This document shows positions 1 through 10,444 of a DNA stretch of 64,000 bases, piece by piece. The translations under genes were made by a program, and so were the position numbers. Source of the stretch: JAMQKA01 sp043951865 (GTDB taxonomy: Bacteria > Bacteroidota > Rhodothermia > Balneolales > Balneolaceae); the NCBI RefSeq assembly GCF_043951865.1, contig NZ_JBINJF010000018.1, forward strand, positions 38,991 to 102,990, in the 5' to 3' direction. How positions within the stretch are numbered: the stretch's first letter is position 1; each line of letters begins with the position of its first letter. Under the pieces are notes generated by a model that made no database searches, was not told the origin of the DNA, and was given only the letters and a program-made list of their open reading frames with translations.

Positions 1-185
1 TGCACAACATCCACTGCCTCCTGGAATTGCAGGACATACTCTTTTCCTCCGCGAAAATCGATCCCGTACTGCAGTCCCTTTGCAAGGATTGCGATGATCG
101 ATATTACGAGTAACGTTCCTGAAACGATGTAGCCGATCTTGTGGGCTTTTATAAAATCAAAACTTGGTGTTTCAAACCATCTCAT
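1..185 (-). CDS. secF: protein translocase subunit SecF (N-terminal part)
   Basis: This is the 5' end of a gene that runs off the left edge of the window; it is too short for a full-length call. The minus-strand ATG is at 185 and the product begins MRWFETPSFDFIKAHK. A first membrane segment follows (about residues 15-35), then GIDFRGGKEYVLQF. The xGIDFxGG motif just after TM1 is the SecF hallmark. SecF works with SecD in the inner membrane and uses the proton motive force to help pull exported proteins out of SecYEG. It lies 51 bp downstream of secD on the same strand, so the two are very probably one operon. Separate SecD and SecF, rather than a fused SecDF, is seen directly here. Confidence 0.9.
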   Translation of the reverse strand, partial: MRWFETPSFDFIKAHKIGYIVSGTLLVISIIAILAKGLQYGIDFRGGKEYVLQFQEAVDVV

Positions 186-236
186 AATTCAGATTCCTCA
201 AATTAGATCTTTCGTTAAAATTTTCTGGGATATCGA

Positions 237-2069
237 TCAGCCGAAGCTGATTTCAGCCGAACGATCGCGTGTCAGCCAGTCGATCACAACCCGGGTAATA
301 ACAATGGCGCTAAACAGCGACGCCACAATTCCGGCCATCAGCGTAACAGCGAATCCCTTGATCGGGCCAACGCCAAAACTGAACAGGATGATACCCACGA
401 AAAAGGTCGTCACGTTGGCATCGACAATGGCGCTCATCGCGTTCGCGTACCCGGCATCGATGGCGGCGCGGAGCGTTTTGCCGGTTCGCTGCTCCTCCCT
501 GATTCTGTCAAAGATCAGCACGTTTGCATCTACCGCCATACCGATGGTTAAGACAATACCGGCAATACCCGGAAGGGTTAGTGTGGCGTTGAAAGCGGCC
601 AGGATACCCAGTATAAATATGATATTCAACAAGAGGGCCAGGTCAGCGATGGCTCCGCCGCGATGGTAGTAGACGATCATAAATACCGCTACGATGACCA
701 ACCCGATAAAGACCGAGTAAAAACCGGACTGGATGGAGGCCTCTCCCAGCGTAGCACCCACTGTCCGCTCCTCAACAATATTGAGTGGAGCCGGCAGCGC
801 ACCGGAGAGCAGGATATTCACAAGGTCTTCTGCCTCGGTGACCTCCCCTATGCCCTCGATAACCGAACGGCCATTAGAAATTTTGGTGTTCACATTGGGA
901 TAGGAGTAGACATAACCATCCAGCACAATGGCAATCGGTTTACCGATATTAGCTCCTGTGATACGGGCCCAGCGGCGGGCGCCCTCGCTGTTCATGGCCA
1001 TGGAAACCTGCGGGGCATTGGTTGTCGGGTCGAAGGTAACCTGCGCTTCTTCGATCACTTCGCCCGTCATTTCCACCGATTCGCGAACCCCGATCAGCTC
1101 AAAAAGCTCGGTTGCACCCTCTTGGGAGGTCTGAAACGGGGTTGCTCCCCACATCAGCTCCACATTACGCGGGATCATCTCCTGCACGTCGGGCCTGCCC
1201 AGCAGCTCATTAACGCGGGCAGTGTCGGTTGCGGCCGCATAGCCAAATACATATTGATTTCTCGGCCGTGGATTCAGCACCTGCGACAACGGGTTGGGCC
1301 CACCCGACTCCGAGGCGGTCGTGTCCGTCGTGTCTCCTCCGGCCGTCCCCTGCTGATCAAAATAACTCATGATCTGTTCCCGGGCAGAACCCAGGTCGTT
1401 GGGATCCGCCGCCAGGCGAAACTCCAGCCGTGCCGTTCCCTTGAGCAGGCTTCGCACGCGCTCTTTGTTGGCCACTCCCGGCAGCTCTACGACAACCCGG
1501 TTATTCCCCTGCTTCAAAATGGAGGGCTCGGTAACACCGTATCGGTCAACCCGGGTCCTAATAATGTCGATCGCACGATCCACGGCCTCATCACGCTGGT
1601 TCTGCAGGTACTCCTGTATCTCCTCGTTGGTGGATCGGCGGGTGATATTGTCGGCGTCAGAGCGGAAATAGCGACTGAGCCGCGCATTTGAGTCGCGCTG
1701 CTCAAACTCCTGGACCAGCTCGTCAATAAAGTCGGTACCGTTTTCGAGGGCCCGTTGATCTGCAATATTGATAATGTTTTGCAGCGTCGTATCGGCGTAT
1801 TGACCGGCCAGCTCATACACCAGCTGAGGGGTACCCACTTCCAGTGTAACGTGCATCCCCCCCTGCAGGTCGAGTCCCAGGGAGAGCATTTCGGTGCGGA
1901 GGTTTTGCAATCGCGCCTGATTCTCTTCTACATATTCAGTACGCTCGGCCTGTGGCAAATCCTGTATGTAGTTCTGTTCAAGCCAGTATGCCACGGTTGG
2001 CCACAGGTAGTAAAAGGAGATAGCTAAAAAGGCTACAATAGAACCTATTTTAAAACCATTGTCTTTCAT
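237..2069 (-). CDS. secD: protein translocase subunit SecD
   Basis: SecD is an inner-membrane RND-type subunit of the Sec export machinery. The 610-residue product has an N-terminal membrane helix (about 8-28), then the conserved GLDLQGGMHV stretch near residue 65. A large periplasmic domain includes RTRVDRYGVTEPSI and VVVELPGV. A C-terminal bundle of membrane helices carries GMAVDANVLIFDRIREE, the conserved cytoplasm-proximal motif. The periplasmic part has a Ser/Thr/Gly/Pro-rich linker around residues 240-262. Length is typical for a stand-alone SecD. The ATG at 2069 gives a product that starts just before the first helix, which supports this start. secF follows on the same strand. Confidence 0.95.
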   Translation of the reverse strand: MKDNGFKIGSIVAFLAISFYYLWPTVAYWLEQNYIQDLPQAERTEYVEENQARLQNLRTEMLSLGLDLQGGMHVTLEVGTPQLVYELAGQYADTTLQNIINIADQRALENGTDFIDELVQEFEQRDSNARLSRYFRSDADNITRRSTNEEIQEYLQNQRDEAVDRAIDIIRTRVDRYGVTEPSILKQGNNRVVVELPGVANKERVRSLLKGTARLEFRLAADPNDLGSAREQIMSYFDQQGTAGGDTTDTTASESGGPNPLSQVLNPRPRNQYVFGYAAATDTARVNELLGRPDVQEMIPRNVELMWGATPFQTSQEGATELFELIGVRESVEMTGEVIEEAQVTFDPTTNAPQVSMAMNSEGARRWARITGANIGKPIAIVLDGYVYSYPNVNTKISNGRSVIEGIGEVTEAEDLVNILLSGALPAPLNIVEERTVGATLGEASIQSGFYSVFIGLVIVAVFMIVYYHRGGAIADLALLLNIIFILGILAAFNATLTLPGIAGIVLTIGMAVDANVLIFDRIREEQRTGKTLRAAIDAGYANAMSAIVDANVTTFFVGIILFSFGVGPIKGFAVTLMAGIVASLFSAIVITRVVIDWLTRDRSAEISFG

Positions 2070-2149
2070 GGTAGTTCGTCAGGTTAAACGTTAAAATTTA
2101 ATTTCGCAGGGTGGAAAAGATAAAGAATTCGGATACCAGGCGGGGTAGA

Positions 2150-2713
2150 CTAAGGGGCTCCAATCGCGACGCCGCCGGCAAGAGGTATGATGTGGTATAT
2201 CTGCTGCGGTATGAGATTGGCGGGCTGAAGGAGATCAGTTGATAAGTCAAATCGTTCAGCTTGTTTTCGGTACGTCGCACTCAGTGAGTGAACGAACTTG
2301 TCGAGCGTGGAGTGGATGCTAGACTTGATGGTTGTTGAGGGGAGCGACGCCTTGCCCATGCCGTTACCGGTCTGGTAGGAGTTCCACTCCCAAATCAGTA
2401 AATCGTACACCTTGCCGGAATCGTTGCTGTTCGCACCAAGGGGCAGATTGAAATCTTCGTTATTCCGCAATACGATCTCCGAGGCCTTCTGAATAAGGAT
2501 ATCCAGGGATTCATCTGAATTCTGCAGGTTAAAAAGCTTCTGCCTGACATTGTCAGAATCCACCTCCCCTTTCTTTACCACCGTATTCAGCCAGCTGGCA
2601 AATGAATTTGATGCCGTTTCAGCCTGAACGGGGCGCACCAGGTACAGCGCCATGCCCATACAAACGGTGGCTACCATCAACAGTCGGACGATATGTGATC
2701 GCATAATTTTCAC
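2150..2713 (-). CDS. exported protein of unknown function
   Basis: I do not recognise this family. The 187-residue product has a classical signal peptide: basic MRSH, a hydrophobic stretch, then VQA before E at about residue 32. The mature part is mostly polar and predicted helical, with no cysteine and no obvious catalytic motif. Two Met codons lie at the start (residues 1 and 4); either would give a good signal peptide. It sits 80 bp upstream of secD on the same strand, so it could be co-transcribed with secD-secF, and 176 bp downstream of uvrA. It is probably periplasmic. The reading frame is convincing because the signal peptide is well formed; function is unknown. Confidence 0.7.
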   Translation of the reverse strand: MKIMRSHIVRLLMVATVCMGMALYLVRPVQAETASNSFASWLNTVVKKGEVDSDNVRQKLFNLQNSDESLDILIQKASEIVLRNNEDFNLPLGANSNDSGKVYDLLIWEWNSYQTGNGMGKASLPSTTIKSSIHSTLDKFVHSLSATYRKQAERFDLSTDLLQPANLIPQQIYHIIPLAGGVAIGAP

Positions 2714-2889
2714 AAGTGGCTGAAAATAGGCAGAAACCGAGAGCGGTACAAACTCAAATACAGATTATCACCGCGCCCGATATTCTGCCGGTTCACTATC
2801 TCCTTATAACGGACAGATATTGTTATATCTTTTATATCATATTTCGATATTGCAACAACCTTTGGAATGATCCACGGTTTTAAATCCCA

Positions 2890-5736
2890 TCAGACCTCGA
2901 TCTTTTCCTTTTTTTCGCGCTCGAACTCCTGGCTGAGGTATCGGCCGGTATAGCTGCTCTCCACCTGGGCGACCTGTTCCGGGGTTCCTTCGGCAATAAT
3001 TTCGCCCCCGCCTACGCCGCCTTCCGGTCCGAGATCAATAATCCAGTCTGCCGCTTTGACCAGATCGAGATTGTGCTCAATTACTATTACTGAATTCCCC
3101 TTGTCAACCAACTGCTGAATGACATCCACCAGCATGCGCACATCCTGGAAATGAAGGCCTGTTGTGGGTTCATCCATGATATACAGCGTGTCTCCGGTTC
3201 CCACTTTGGAGAGCTCCCGCGCCAGCTTAATCCGCTGGGCCTCTCCTCCCGAAAGCGTGGTGCTGGATTGTCCAAGTGTCAGGTACCCGAGTCCCACATC
3301 GTTCAGCGTTCCCAGGATACGGTTGATAGCGGGAACGGAATCAAAAAACTCACTGGCCTCCTTGATCGACATATTCAACACATCAGCGATATTTTTTCCC
3401 TTGTAATAGATCTCCAGGGTCTCGCGATTGTAGCGCTTGCCGTTACAGGTTTCGCAGGTTACGTAGACATCGGGCAGGAAGTTCATCTCAATTTTGCGGA
3501 CGCCATCCCCGTTACAGGCCTCGCAGCGTCCTCCCTTGACGTTAAATGAAAATCGCCCCTGGTCATACCCCCTGATTTTGGATTCCGGGAGTTCGGCAAA
3601 AAGGGAGCGGATATGATCAAAAACCTTCGTGTAGGTCCCTGGGTTGGACCGCGGGGTTCTGCCGATCGGGCTTTGATCCACCGAGATAATCTTGTCCAGA
3701 TTGTCCAGCCCGTGAACCCGGTCATAGGGCAGCGGCACCGTCTTGGAGTTATAAAAATGGTTTGAAAAGATCGGGGCCAGCGTCTGGTTGATGAGCGAAC
3801 TCTTTCCGCTCCCACTTACACCGGTGACACAGATAAACTTGTTGAGCGGTATTTCCACATCCAGGTTCTTAAGGTTGTGGCCTCTCACGCCGGTCAGCTT
3901 TACGCTTTTCCCGTTCCCTCTGCGTCGCTCTTCGGGATACGGGATCATCTCCTTGTCATCCAAAAACCGGGCCGTCATCGAGTCGGGATCCAGCTCTTCG
4001 GGCGGACCCTCGGTCACTATTTCGCCGCCGTACTCTCCCGCGCCGGGACCCAGGTCCAGCACGTAGTCGGCATGTTCAATCGTTTCGCGGTCATGCTCCA
4101 CGACGATGAGACTGTTCCCCAGATCACGCAACGTCTCCAGCGAACGTATCAGCTTTATGTTGTCGCGCTGGTGCAGGCCGATGCTCGGTTCATCCAGTAT
4201 ATAAAGTACGCCGACAAGCTGGGTCCCGATCTGTGTAGCCAGCCGAATCCGCTGCGCTTCTCCGCCCGAGAGCGTTTGCGCTTCGCGGTCCAGCGTCAGG
4301 TAATCGAGTCCTACATTCAGCAGAAAGTCGACCCGGTCGCGCACCTCCTTGAGGACCTGGTGGCCAATTTTCTGCTGGCGCTCTGTCAGGTCCAGGTTGT
4401 TAACCGCCTCCCGCAGGGAATTGAGATCCATTTTAACGAGATCGTCGATCGTGTATCCGTCAATCTTGTAGGAAAGCGCCTCTTTGTTAAGCCGGCCACC
4501 CCCGCAGGCATCGCAGGTCATTTTGGCCATAAACGCCTTGGCTTTATCCCGCTGCTTGTTCGACTTGCTCTCCTCGTACTGCTCCCGGATGATATTCCGC
4601 AGCCCCTTGAACGAATGTTTGTATGTTACGCTGTCATCGCGGAAGTCATAGCTTACGTCATACTTTTTGTCGCCTCCACCCTCAAAAAGCAGCTCCAGGG
4701 CTTCTTCAGGATACTCTTCAATCGGGGTTTCAAAATCGAGATCCACCGTATCCAGCACCGCCTGCAGCTGTTTGAAGACAAAGATATCGCGCGGTTCTCC
4801 CAGGAACCGGATCGCCCCTTCGGCAATAGACTGCGCCGGGTTCGGGATGACGAGCTTTCGGTCCACATCGTGGGTATAGCCGAGACCGTCGCACTTCTGG
4901 CACGCCCCGTACGGTGAGTTAAACGAAAAGATGTTGGGAGCAGGATCTTCATACGCCAAACCGCTTTCCGGGTCGAACAGGTTTTGCGAGAACAGGTGAT
5001 CTTTGAGTTCTCCATCCTCTTCGGGAACCGCCAGGATGACATTCCCATCGGCCATCTCCAGGGCCAGGCGAACGCTTTCGGCAATCCGTTTTTCACTCTT
5101 GGGATTGATCACAAAGCGATCTACCACAACCTCGATGTTATGGGTTTTGTAGCGGTCCACTTTCATATCCTCCTCCAGGTCCATGAATTCCCCATCTACA
5201 CGCACCTGCACAAAACCCTGCTTCATTGTTTGCTCAAAAAGCTCCCGGTAATGTCCCTTGCGGCCGCGGACAACCGGTGCCAGGCAGTACGCTTTTGTGC
5301 CTTCCGGCATCTCCATGATGCTCTCGACCACCTGGTCGGCACTCTGTTTTTCCATCCTGTTGCCGGTTTTCCATGAGTACGGCACCCCGATGCGGGCATA
5401 GAGAAGGCGGAGAAAATCATAAATTTCGGTAACGGTTCCCACTGTTGAACGGGGATTCCGGTTTGTCGTCTTCTGGTCAATGGAAATAACCGGGGAAAGT
5501 CCGTCAATAAAGTCGATATCCGGTCGCTCCATCATCCCCAGGAACTGCCGGGCGTAAGCCGAAAGAGATTCCAGGAACCGCCGCTGGCCTTCGGCGTAGA
5601 TGGTGTCAAATGCAAGAGATGACTTGCCGGAACCCGAAATGCCGGTCACCACGACCAGCTGTTCCCGGGGTATATTGACGTCTATATTTTTGAGATTGTG
5701 TTCGCGTGCTCCGCGTATGACGATGTGTTCTCGCAA
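2890..5736 (-). CDS. uvrA: excinuclease ABC subunit A (UvrA)
   Basis: UvrA is the damage-recognition ATPase of nucleotide excision repair and loads UvrB onto DNA. The 948 residues hold two ABC ATPase modules. The first Walker A is GISGSGKS (residues 32-39), with its signature [12 protein letters not shown] and Walker [10 protein letters not shown]. The second has [21 protein letters not shown] and IMDEPTTGL. CxxC pairs are present at CQKC and CDAC in the first half. A full zinc finger (CEAC ... CETC) follows the second Walker A and is needed for damage recognition. Length fits the family. No LexA-like SOS box was identified upstream. It appears monocistronic, with a 358-bp gap to the next gene on its 5' side. 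Confidence 0.97.
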   Translation of the reverse strand: MREHIVIRGAREHNLKNIDVNIPREQLVVVTGISGSGKSSLAFDTIYAEGQRRFLESLSAYARQFLGMMERPDIDFIDGLSPVISIDQKTTNRNPRSTVGTVTEIYDFLRLLYARIGVPYSWKTGNRMEKQSADQVVESIMEMPEGTKAYCLAPVVRGRKGHYRELFEQTMKQGFVQVRVDGEFMDLEEDMKVDRYKTHNIEVVVDRFVINPKSEKRIAESVRLALEMADGNVILAVPEEDGELKDHLFSQNLFDPESGLAYEDPAPNIFSFNSPYGACQKCDGLGYTHDVDRKLVIPNPAQSIAEGAIRFLGEPRDIFVFKQLQAVLDTVDLDFETPIEEYPEEALELLFEGGGDKKYDVSYDFRDDSVTYKHSFKGLRNIIREQYEESKSNKQRDKAKAFMAKMTCDACGGGRLNKEALSYKIDGYTIDDLVKMDLNSLREAVNNLDLTERQQKIGHQVLKEVRDRVDFLLNVGLDYLTLDREAQTLSGGEAQRIRLATQIGTQLVGVLYILDEPSIGLHQRDNIKLIRSLETLRDLGNSLIVVEHDRETIEHADYVLDLGPGAGEYGGEIVTEGPPEELDPDSMTARFLDDKEMIPYPEERRRGNGKSVKLTGVRGHNLKNLDVEIPLNKFICVTGVSGSGKSSLINQTLAPIFSNHFYNSKTVPLPYDRVHGLDNLDKIISVDQSPIGRTPRSNPGTYTKVFDHIRSLFAELPESKIRGYDQGRFSFNVKGGRCEACNGDGVRKIEMNFLPDVYVTCETCNGKRYNRETLEIYYKGKNIADVLNMSIKEASEFFDSVPAINRILGTLNDVGLGYLTLGQSSTTLSGGEAQRIKLARELSKVGTGDTLYIMDEPTTGLHFQDVRMLVDVIQQLVDKGNSVIVIEHNLDLVKAADWIIDLGPEGGVGGGEIIAEGTPEQVAQVESSYTGRYLSQEFEREKKEKIEV

Positions 5737-6094
5737 AGAAATCGTAGCTTTTTAGGTTAGCAATAAACTCCTAAAGATAATCAGTTAGAATGCTAATTGT
5801 AAGGACAATTAACAGCTTTTTTCTTCCATTCTGCATATCCGAAATTAGCCAACAGCGTTGGCCAAGGTTTAGTTTCTTCAACGATCATTTGGAGCAATAG
5901 GAATGAAATCGGCGATTCAATGCATCTTCGGCATTTTTACAATCGGGACCGATGAACCTGCACTTTTCACCAATTTCGCAGCTGGCTACACACTGTAATA
6001 GTGTTCTGGTTTTAAATAAATGTAACTCACTACATATCAGAGCTTAAAAAAATGAAATTTTCCTCGTGAGAAATGCAGGTGAACACCTTCGCTG
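5737..6094. other. non-coding gap upstream of uvrA
   Basis: A 358-bp AT-rich stretch lies between the uvrA start and the stop of the cyclase gene, both on the minus strand. It must hold the uvrA promoter and the 3' end of the cyclase transcript. I see no convincing ORF, repeat or strong terminator hairpin in it. Confidence 0.5.
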
Positions 6095-7372
6095 CTATTC
6101 CCCGCCGAAGGCGGCGTTATACTTCTTCCCAAATTCCCGGTTTGGAACATATCCCTCCTGGTCTTCAGATAGCTCCGGCTTGATTCGCCGTAAAAAATAC
6201 ATCGGGACCGAGCCCATATTTTTAACCTCAATCTCGCCCCGGGCTTCACATTCAAAGAAATCGCGGATACGCCGGTAGGTCTGTTCCGAAATGTTGACAG
6301 CGTTCCTGCTCGAGGTTTCCTCCATCCTGCTGGCCAGGTTTACGGCAGAACCCCAGACATCGTAGGCAAACCGCTTTTTCCCGATCACCCCAACCAGCAC
6401 CTCCCCGGTGTTAATGCCGATCCTGATGTTCCAGTTCTCCTGCTCTTTCTCGTGCTCTTCCCGGGTGAACTTCAGGATCCGCAACGCGGTAAGGGCGGTA
6501 TCAACGGCATGTGACTTGTTGCGTTCGGGCAGGCCGCCAACGGCCATATAGCTATCCCCGATCGTCTTAATTTTTTCCACCCCGTACTCGGCCGAAAAGC
6601 TGTCGAAGTTGTCAAAATAATGGCTGAGCTTTTCAATAAATTCTTCTGGATCCAGTTCTGTTACAGACCGGCTGAACCCGGTAAAATCGGTAAACAGGAT
6701 ACTTACATCACTATACAGCTCGGGAGTTACTTTGTTAAAAGCGATCAGTTGCTCCGCAATTTTCTCCGGGAAGATATTGTGCAGCAGCTCCTGGTGCTCT
6801 TCCCGCACGTATTCCAGTTCTTCCAACGCATCATTGAGCTCGTCCCTGGTTTCCTCAAGCTGCTCTTTCTGGGCCACGGAGTTATTATAGGTTGAAACCA
6901 GCAGGTTAAGTACCTTGGGCCAGTTCGCCTCGATATGGTACTCCCTCCCGTCAATTGTCACCGCCTTTCTATCTGCCTCTTCAGGCGGAGCGACGGGATT
7001 TTCCAGCAGCTCCCGGATCTTGGAAAACAGGGTTTTGTCATCATACGGCTTGGTCAGGTAGTTGTCGGCACCGGCTTCTATGCCTTTCATCAGGTTCTCG
7101 GTCGTATGCATAAAGGTAAGGAGTATAACCGGCGTGGTATTGAGCTCCGGGTCCTCCTTGATTGAACGACACAGCTCGTACCCGTCCATCACCGGCATTT
7201 CGAGATCGCTGATTACCAGGTCCGGCTTTTCTTCACGGCAGATCTCGAGGGCATCTTCCCCGTTCTGGGCGGTGATCACCTCAAAATCTTTCTTGGTCAG
7301 TTTATAACGGAGAGTGGTAACGAGGGAAGGGACATCGTCGACAATTAAAATTTTATACGTCTGTTCAAACAT
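6095..7372 (-). CDS. response regulator receiver fused to class III adenylate cyclase
   Basis: This 425-residue protein has an N-terminal receiver domain (about 5-122) with acidic residues D12/D13 and phospho-acceptor D56 in LVISDLEMP. A charged, probably coiled-coil linker (about 165-200, LEETRDELNDALEELEYV) joins it to a C-terminal class III cyclase domain (about 220-400). The cyclase has the two metal-binding Asp contexts (ILFTDFTGF and TIGDSYMAVGG). The Lys in KIKTIGD and the Asp in YDVWGSAVN are the pair that selects adenine in this family. The transition-state Asn and Arg (VNLASRM) are also present. It therefore probably makes cAMP when its receiver is phosphorylated. No cognate kinase gene is adjacent. 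The C-terminal 25 residues are family-variable. Confidence 0.9.
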   Translation of the reverse strand: MFEQTYKILIVDDVPSLVTTLRYKLTKKDFEVITAQNGEDALEICREEKPDLVISDLEMPVMDGYELCRSIKEDPELNTTPVILLTFMHTTENLMKGIEAGADNYLTKPYDDKTLFSKIRELLENPVAPPEEADRKAVTIDGREYHIEANWPKVLNLLVSTYNNSVAQKEQLEETRDELNDALEELEYVREEHQELLHNIFPEKIAEQLIAFNKVTPELYSDVSILFTDFTGFSRSVTELDPEEFIEKLSHYFDNFDSFSAEYGVEKIKTIGDSYMAVGGLPERNKSHAVDTALTALRILKFTREEHEKEQENWNIRIGINTGEVLVGVIGKKRFAYDVWGSAVNLASRMEETSSRNAVNISEQTYRRIRDFFECEARGEIEVKNMGSVPMYFLRRIKPELSEDQEGYVPNREFGKKYNAAFGGE

Positions 7373-7588
7373 CTACATAAATGGGTTTGGAAGCGGAAGA
7401 AACCTTTCGGCCATGGATATTAAGTGATCTTGTTGCCACAGAAACAAAATGAGAAAAACCGGGTAAAAATATACTCTCGTTTGCACTGATCTTCAACGGG
7501 CGATCAGGAACGCTTCATGCACAGGCAGACCGGCAATCTGTGATGCACCTGAATAGTTGCCCGTTGCACCTATGTGTATTAAATGTGG

Positions 7589-7730
7589 AGAGGGCTTTGA
7601 AAAACTGTTGTTCTGGCCAACATCGGCATTTTCACAGAATCGAAATCCTCATTTATGAGATATAAACTGCGATTCCGAATCCGCTCAGGGGTTGAACTTG
7701 ACCAAAACTGCTGGTTTTTCAAAGCCCTCT
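7589..7730 (+). repeat. 142-bp palindromic repeat, family 1, copy 1
   Basis: The ends are a perfect 17-bp inverted repeat, AGAGGGCTTTGAAAAAC (7589-7605) and its complement (7714-7730). The interior is also partly self-complementary (CTCATTTATGAG; GAATCG/CGATTC), so the whole unit could fold as one long hairpin. It lies in the 398-bp gap between the cyclase gene and the WG-repeat gene. A second copy in the same orientation is at 10445-10585 and a shortened one at 41964-42035. It has no coding capacity. The structure suggests a REP/MITE-like element or an intercistronic hairpin. The rest of the gap (7373-7588, 7731-7770) shows nothing I can name. Confidence 0.85.
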
Positions 7731-7770
7731 GTGGAATAAAAATATTAACAGAAAGATATCCTTTTATACG

Positions 7771-8880
7771 ATGGTACCACTGACACAATCCTTAGCATCC
7801 GAATCCACCTCTGTCACAGACGGGCGGGAGGCGGTATCGAATACCCGCAGGTGGGTATATCCCGCAGTACTGGCTGTCAGCTTACTGCTGGCAAGTTGTA
7901 CCTCCATGAAAACAGCCGAAGACCGGGCACTGCTCCCCTACGTTGAAAATAACAAAATCGGGTTTATCGATTCCACGCTTACGACCCAGATTCATCCCCA
8001 TTTCAAGTTCATCTCAGACAGCAACTGGCCGTACGAGTTTTCCGAAGGACGGGCAGCGATAAACATACTGGGTCGGGTCGGCTACCTCGATCAACGTGGT
8101 AAGCTTGTTATTGAACCCGCCTTTGATGCCGGTTACAGCTTCTCGGAAGGACTGGCGCGCGTGACCGTCAACGGGAAATCCGGATATGTTGACAAGTCCG
8201 GGGAGTACCGGATCCCGCCCAGATTTGTCCAGGCCGGTAATTTCAGTGCGGGTCGGGCTCCTGTGCAACTCAATAAAGATGGTCGATGGGGCTATATAAA
8301 TAAAGAGGGAGAAATTGTAATTGAACCTCAGTTCCTGTACGCCGGCACATTCAACAACGGCCTTGCACGAGTGCAAACCCCGGGACACCAGGAATGGGGA
8401 TATATAAATCCCGATGGGGCGTTCGTCGTTGAACCGCAGTATCCCCGGGCCCATCCATTTTCTGAAGGGCTGGCCGCAGTGGAGATGGAGTTCAAGCAGT
8501 TCGGCTATATAGATACGCTGGGCCGGGTTGCCATCGAATCGAAATTCCTGAAAGCGGGCCCCTTTTCCGAGGGTAAGGCAGCGGTTGCCCTGCCGTTGTC
8601 TGCCGACAATCTCGATGCCTACAAGTTCGGCTACATAAACCGGCGGGGCACATTCATTGTCGAGCCCTCATATGACCAGGCGTTTCGGTTCAAAAACGGG
8701 ATCGCACGCATCAAAATAGGGGATCAATTTGGATATATAGATGAACACGGGGAAAAAATCATAGAACCGATTTTTGATCATGCGTGGGATTTCAGGTTGG
8801 GCCTCGGCTTGGTTAAAACGGGGAACAAATATGCCTACATTAACAAAAAAGGGCTTTTTGCGCTTGAGCCTAAAAATTAA
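7771..8880 (+). CDS. WG-repeat lipoprotein
   Basis: The 369-residue product consists almost entirely of WG-type repeats of about 45-50 residues. Each carries a core like GYID..G...IEP.FD.A..FSEGLA (for example GYINKEGEIVIEPQF, FGYIDEHGEKIIEP); I count about seven. The family is common in Bacteroidota and related phyla and is thought to mediate protein interactions; no enzymatic role is known. A hydrophobic segment (about 30-41) ends in LLASC, a good lipobox, so it is probably an outer-membrane or periplasmic lipoprotein. The signal is unusual in having about 27 polar residues before the hydrophobic part. No alternative start codon is available between the ATG at 7771 and the lipobox. It is followed by the DAHP synthase gene on the same strand. 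Confidence 0.85.
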   Translation: MVPLTQSLASESTSVTDGREAVSNTRRWVYPAVLAVSLLLASCTSMKTAEDRALLPYVENNKIGFIDSTLTTQIHPHFKFISDSNWPYEFSEGRAAINILGRVGYLDQRGKLVIEPAFDAGYSFSEGLARVTVNGKSGYVDKSGEYRIPPRFVQAGNFSAGRAPVQLNKDGRWGYINKEGEIVIEPQFLYAGTFNNGLARVQTPGHQEWGYINPDGAFVVEPQYPRAHPFSEGLAAVEMEFKQFGYIDTLGRVAIESKFLKAGPFSEGKAAVALPLSADNLDAYKFGYINRRGTFIVEPSYDQAFRFKNGIARIKIGDQFGYIDEHGEKIIEPIFDHAWDFRLGLGLVKTGNKYAYINKKGLFALEPKN

Positions 8881-9007
8881 AGCGAAATCTCCGGCCAGCT
8901 ACAATAATAAAAACCGGGTGGTATAAGACTATATTTAAATTGCCCATTTCTTTATATTTGGCTAATCTAAACGTTCATAAAACTTGCAGTCTCGAAGTAG
9001 AATACAC

Positions 9008-10399
9008 ATGATGTTGAAAGAAGAAAAAACCGTAGCCCCCGAAGTAGCCAACCCCAAAGACTGGTCTCCCACTTCCTGGCAGAATTTTCCCATTAAACAG
9101 CTGCCGGAATACCCGGATCAACAAGAGCTGGAAGCTGCTTACGAGGAGCTGCGCTCCCTGCCCCCGCTGATTACTTCATGGGAAATTGAAGCCCTGAAAA
9201 ACAAATTGGCCGATGTGGCTGCCGGCAACGGATTTCTGCTGCAGGGGGGCGACTGTGCCGAAACGTTTGCCGACTGCAAATCCCCAAAAATCGTGAATCT
9301 GCTGAAGGTGCTCCTGCAGATGAGCTTTATCCTGATCCATGAAACCGGGGTACCGGTGGTTCGCATCGGTCGGGTTGCCGGTCAATATGCCAAGCCGCGA
9401 TCCAGTGATTACGAAATTGTGGATGGCAAGAAAATCATGAACTACCGCGGCGACCTTATCAACAGCTTCAAGCCGGATGCGGAAGCACGGAAGCCCGATC
9501 CCCAGCGGCTGCTGGAGGGCTATCAAAAAGCATCGCTGACGCTCAACTTCCTCCGGGCGCTCGCCGACGAGGGTTTTGCCGACCTGCACCACCCCGAGTA
9601 CTGGGAGCTGGATTTCATGAAGCAGAACAAATACTACAAGGAGTACGAAACGATGGTCAACTCCATCCAAAAGGCCGTAAGCTTCATGGAGTCGATCACG
9701 CCCAACGATTTCAATACCCTTCAAAAAATCAATATTTATACCTCACACGAGGCTCTGAACCTGTATTATGATTCCGCCCAAACGCGCAGGGTACCGCGCC
9801 GTGAAGGATTCTACAACCTGAGCAGCCACATGGTATGGCTCGGCAACCGAACCCGCGATATTGACGGAGCCCATGTGGAATATTTCCGCGGCATCCGCAA
9901 CCCGATCGGGATTAAGGTGGGACCGCCGTTTGAAGTTGACGAGACCCTGCGACTGATTGAGAAGCTGAATCCCGTGCATGAAGCAGGTAAAATTGTATTG
10001 ATCAGCCGTTTTGGTGTAAACAACGTACAAGAGCAGCTGCCGGAGTTCATTCAGGCGGTCAAGCGGGAGGGATTCCCCGCAGTTTGGATCTGTGATCCAA
10101 TGCACGGCAACACCTTTTCAACCGACAACAACGTTAAAACCCGCAACTTTGATGACATCATCAAAGAACTGCGGCAGACTTTTGCGATCCATCGCGATCA
10201 GGGCACCTACCTCGGCGGGGCGCACCTCGAGCTGACGGGCGACAACGTGACCGAATGTGTCGGCGGTGCCAAGGGACTGCACGAAGGAGAGCTTCACCGA
10301 AATTACGAGACCTACTGCGATCCGCGCCTCAACTATGAACAGAGCCTTGAGATGGCCTTTCTGCTTGCCAAAGAGTGGAAAGAAAGCTACAAGCGGTAG
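9008..10399 (+). CDS. class II 3-deoxy-7-phosphoheptulonate synthase
   Basis: This enzyme condenses phosphoenolpyruvate and erythrose 4-phosphate to DAHP, the first step of the shikimate pathway to aromatic amino acids. The sequence is a full-length class II (plant/AroH-II type) enzyme. Near the N-terminus it has LLQGGDCAETFADC, with the metal-binding Cys. RIGRVAGQYAKPRSS follows, then SHMVWLGNRTRDIDGAHVE, KVGPP, WICDPMHGNT and GGAHLELTGDNVTECVGG. I place the start at the ATG at 9008 (followed by a second ATG at 9011). The frame is open to a TTG at 8984, which would add eight residues outside the family's conserved part. A possible promoter element TATATTTG lies near 8953. It is flanked downstream by repeat copy 2 and a terminator. 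Confidence 0.95.
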   Translation: MMLKEEKTVAPEVANPKDWSPTSWQNFPIKQLPEYPDQQELEAAYEELRSLPPLITSWEIEALKNKLADVAAGNGFLLQGGDCAETFADCKSPKIVNLLKVLLQMSFILIHETGVPVVRIGRVAGQYAKPRSSDYEIVDGKKIMNYRGDLINSFKPDAEARKPDPQRLLEGYQKASLTLNFLRALADEGFADLHHPEYWELDFMKQNKYYKEYETMVNSIQKAVSFMESITPNDFNTLQKINIYTSHEALNLYYDSAQTRRVPRREGFYNLSSHMVWLGNRTRDIDGAHVEYFRGIRNPIGIKVGPPFEVDETLRLIEKLNPVHEAGKIVLISRFGVNNVQEQLPEFIQAVKREGFPAVWICDPMHGNTFSTDNNVKTRNFDDIIKELRQTFAIHRDQGTYLGGAHLELTGDNVTECVGGAKGLHEGELHRNYETYCDPRLNYEQSLEMAFLLAKEWKESYKR

Positions 10400-10444
10400 T
10401 TTCGTTGTTCGGTTCGTTACTGGATTATTTCTTATTAGGGTTTT

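Noticed and set aside
663..1691. 342-codon frame opposite secD
   Set aside because: The SecD frame is clearly real; this frame has no domain and arises from codon bias.
3877..4917. 346-codon frame opposite uvrA
   Set aside because: Antisense shadow of UvrA; no start signal and no family.
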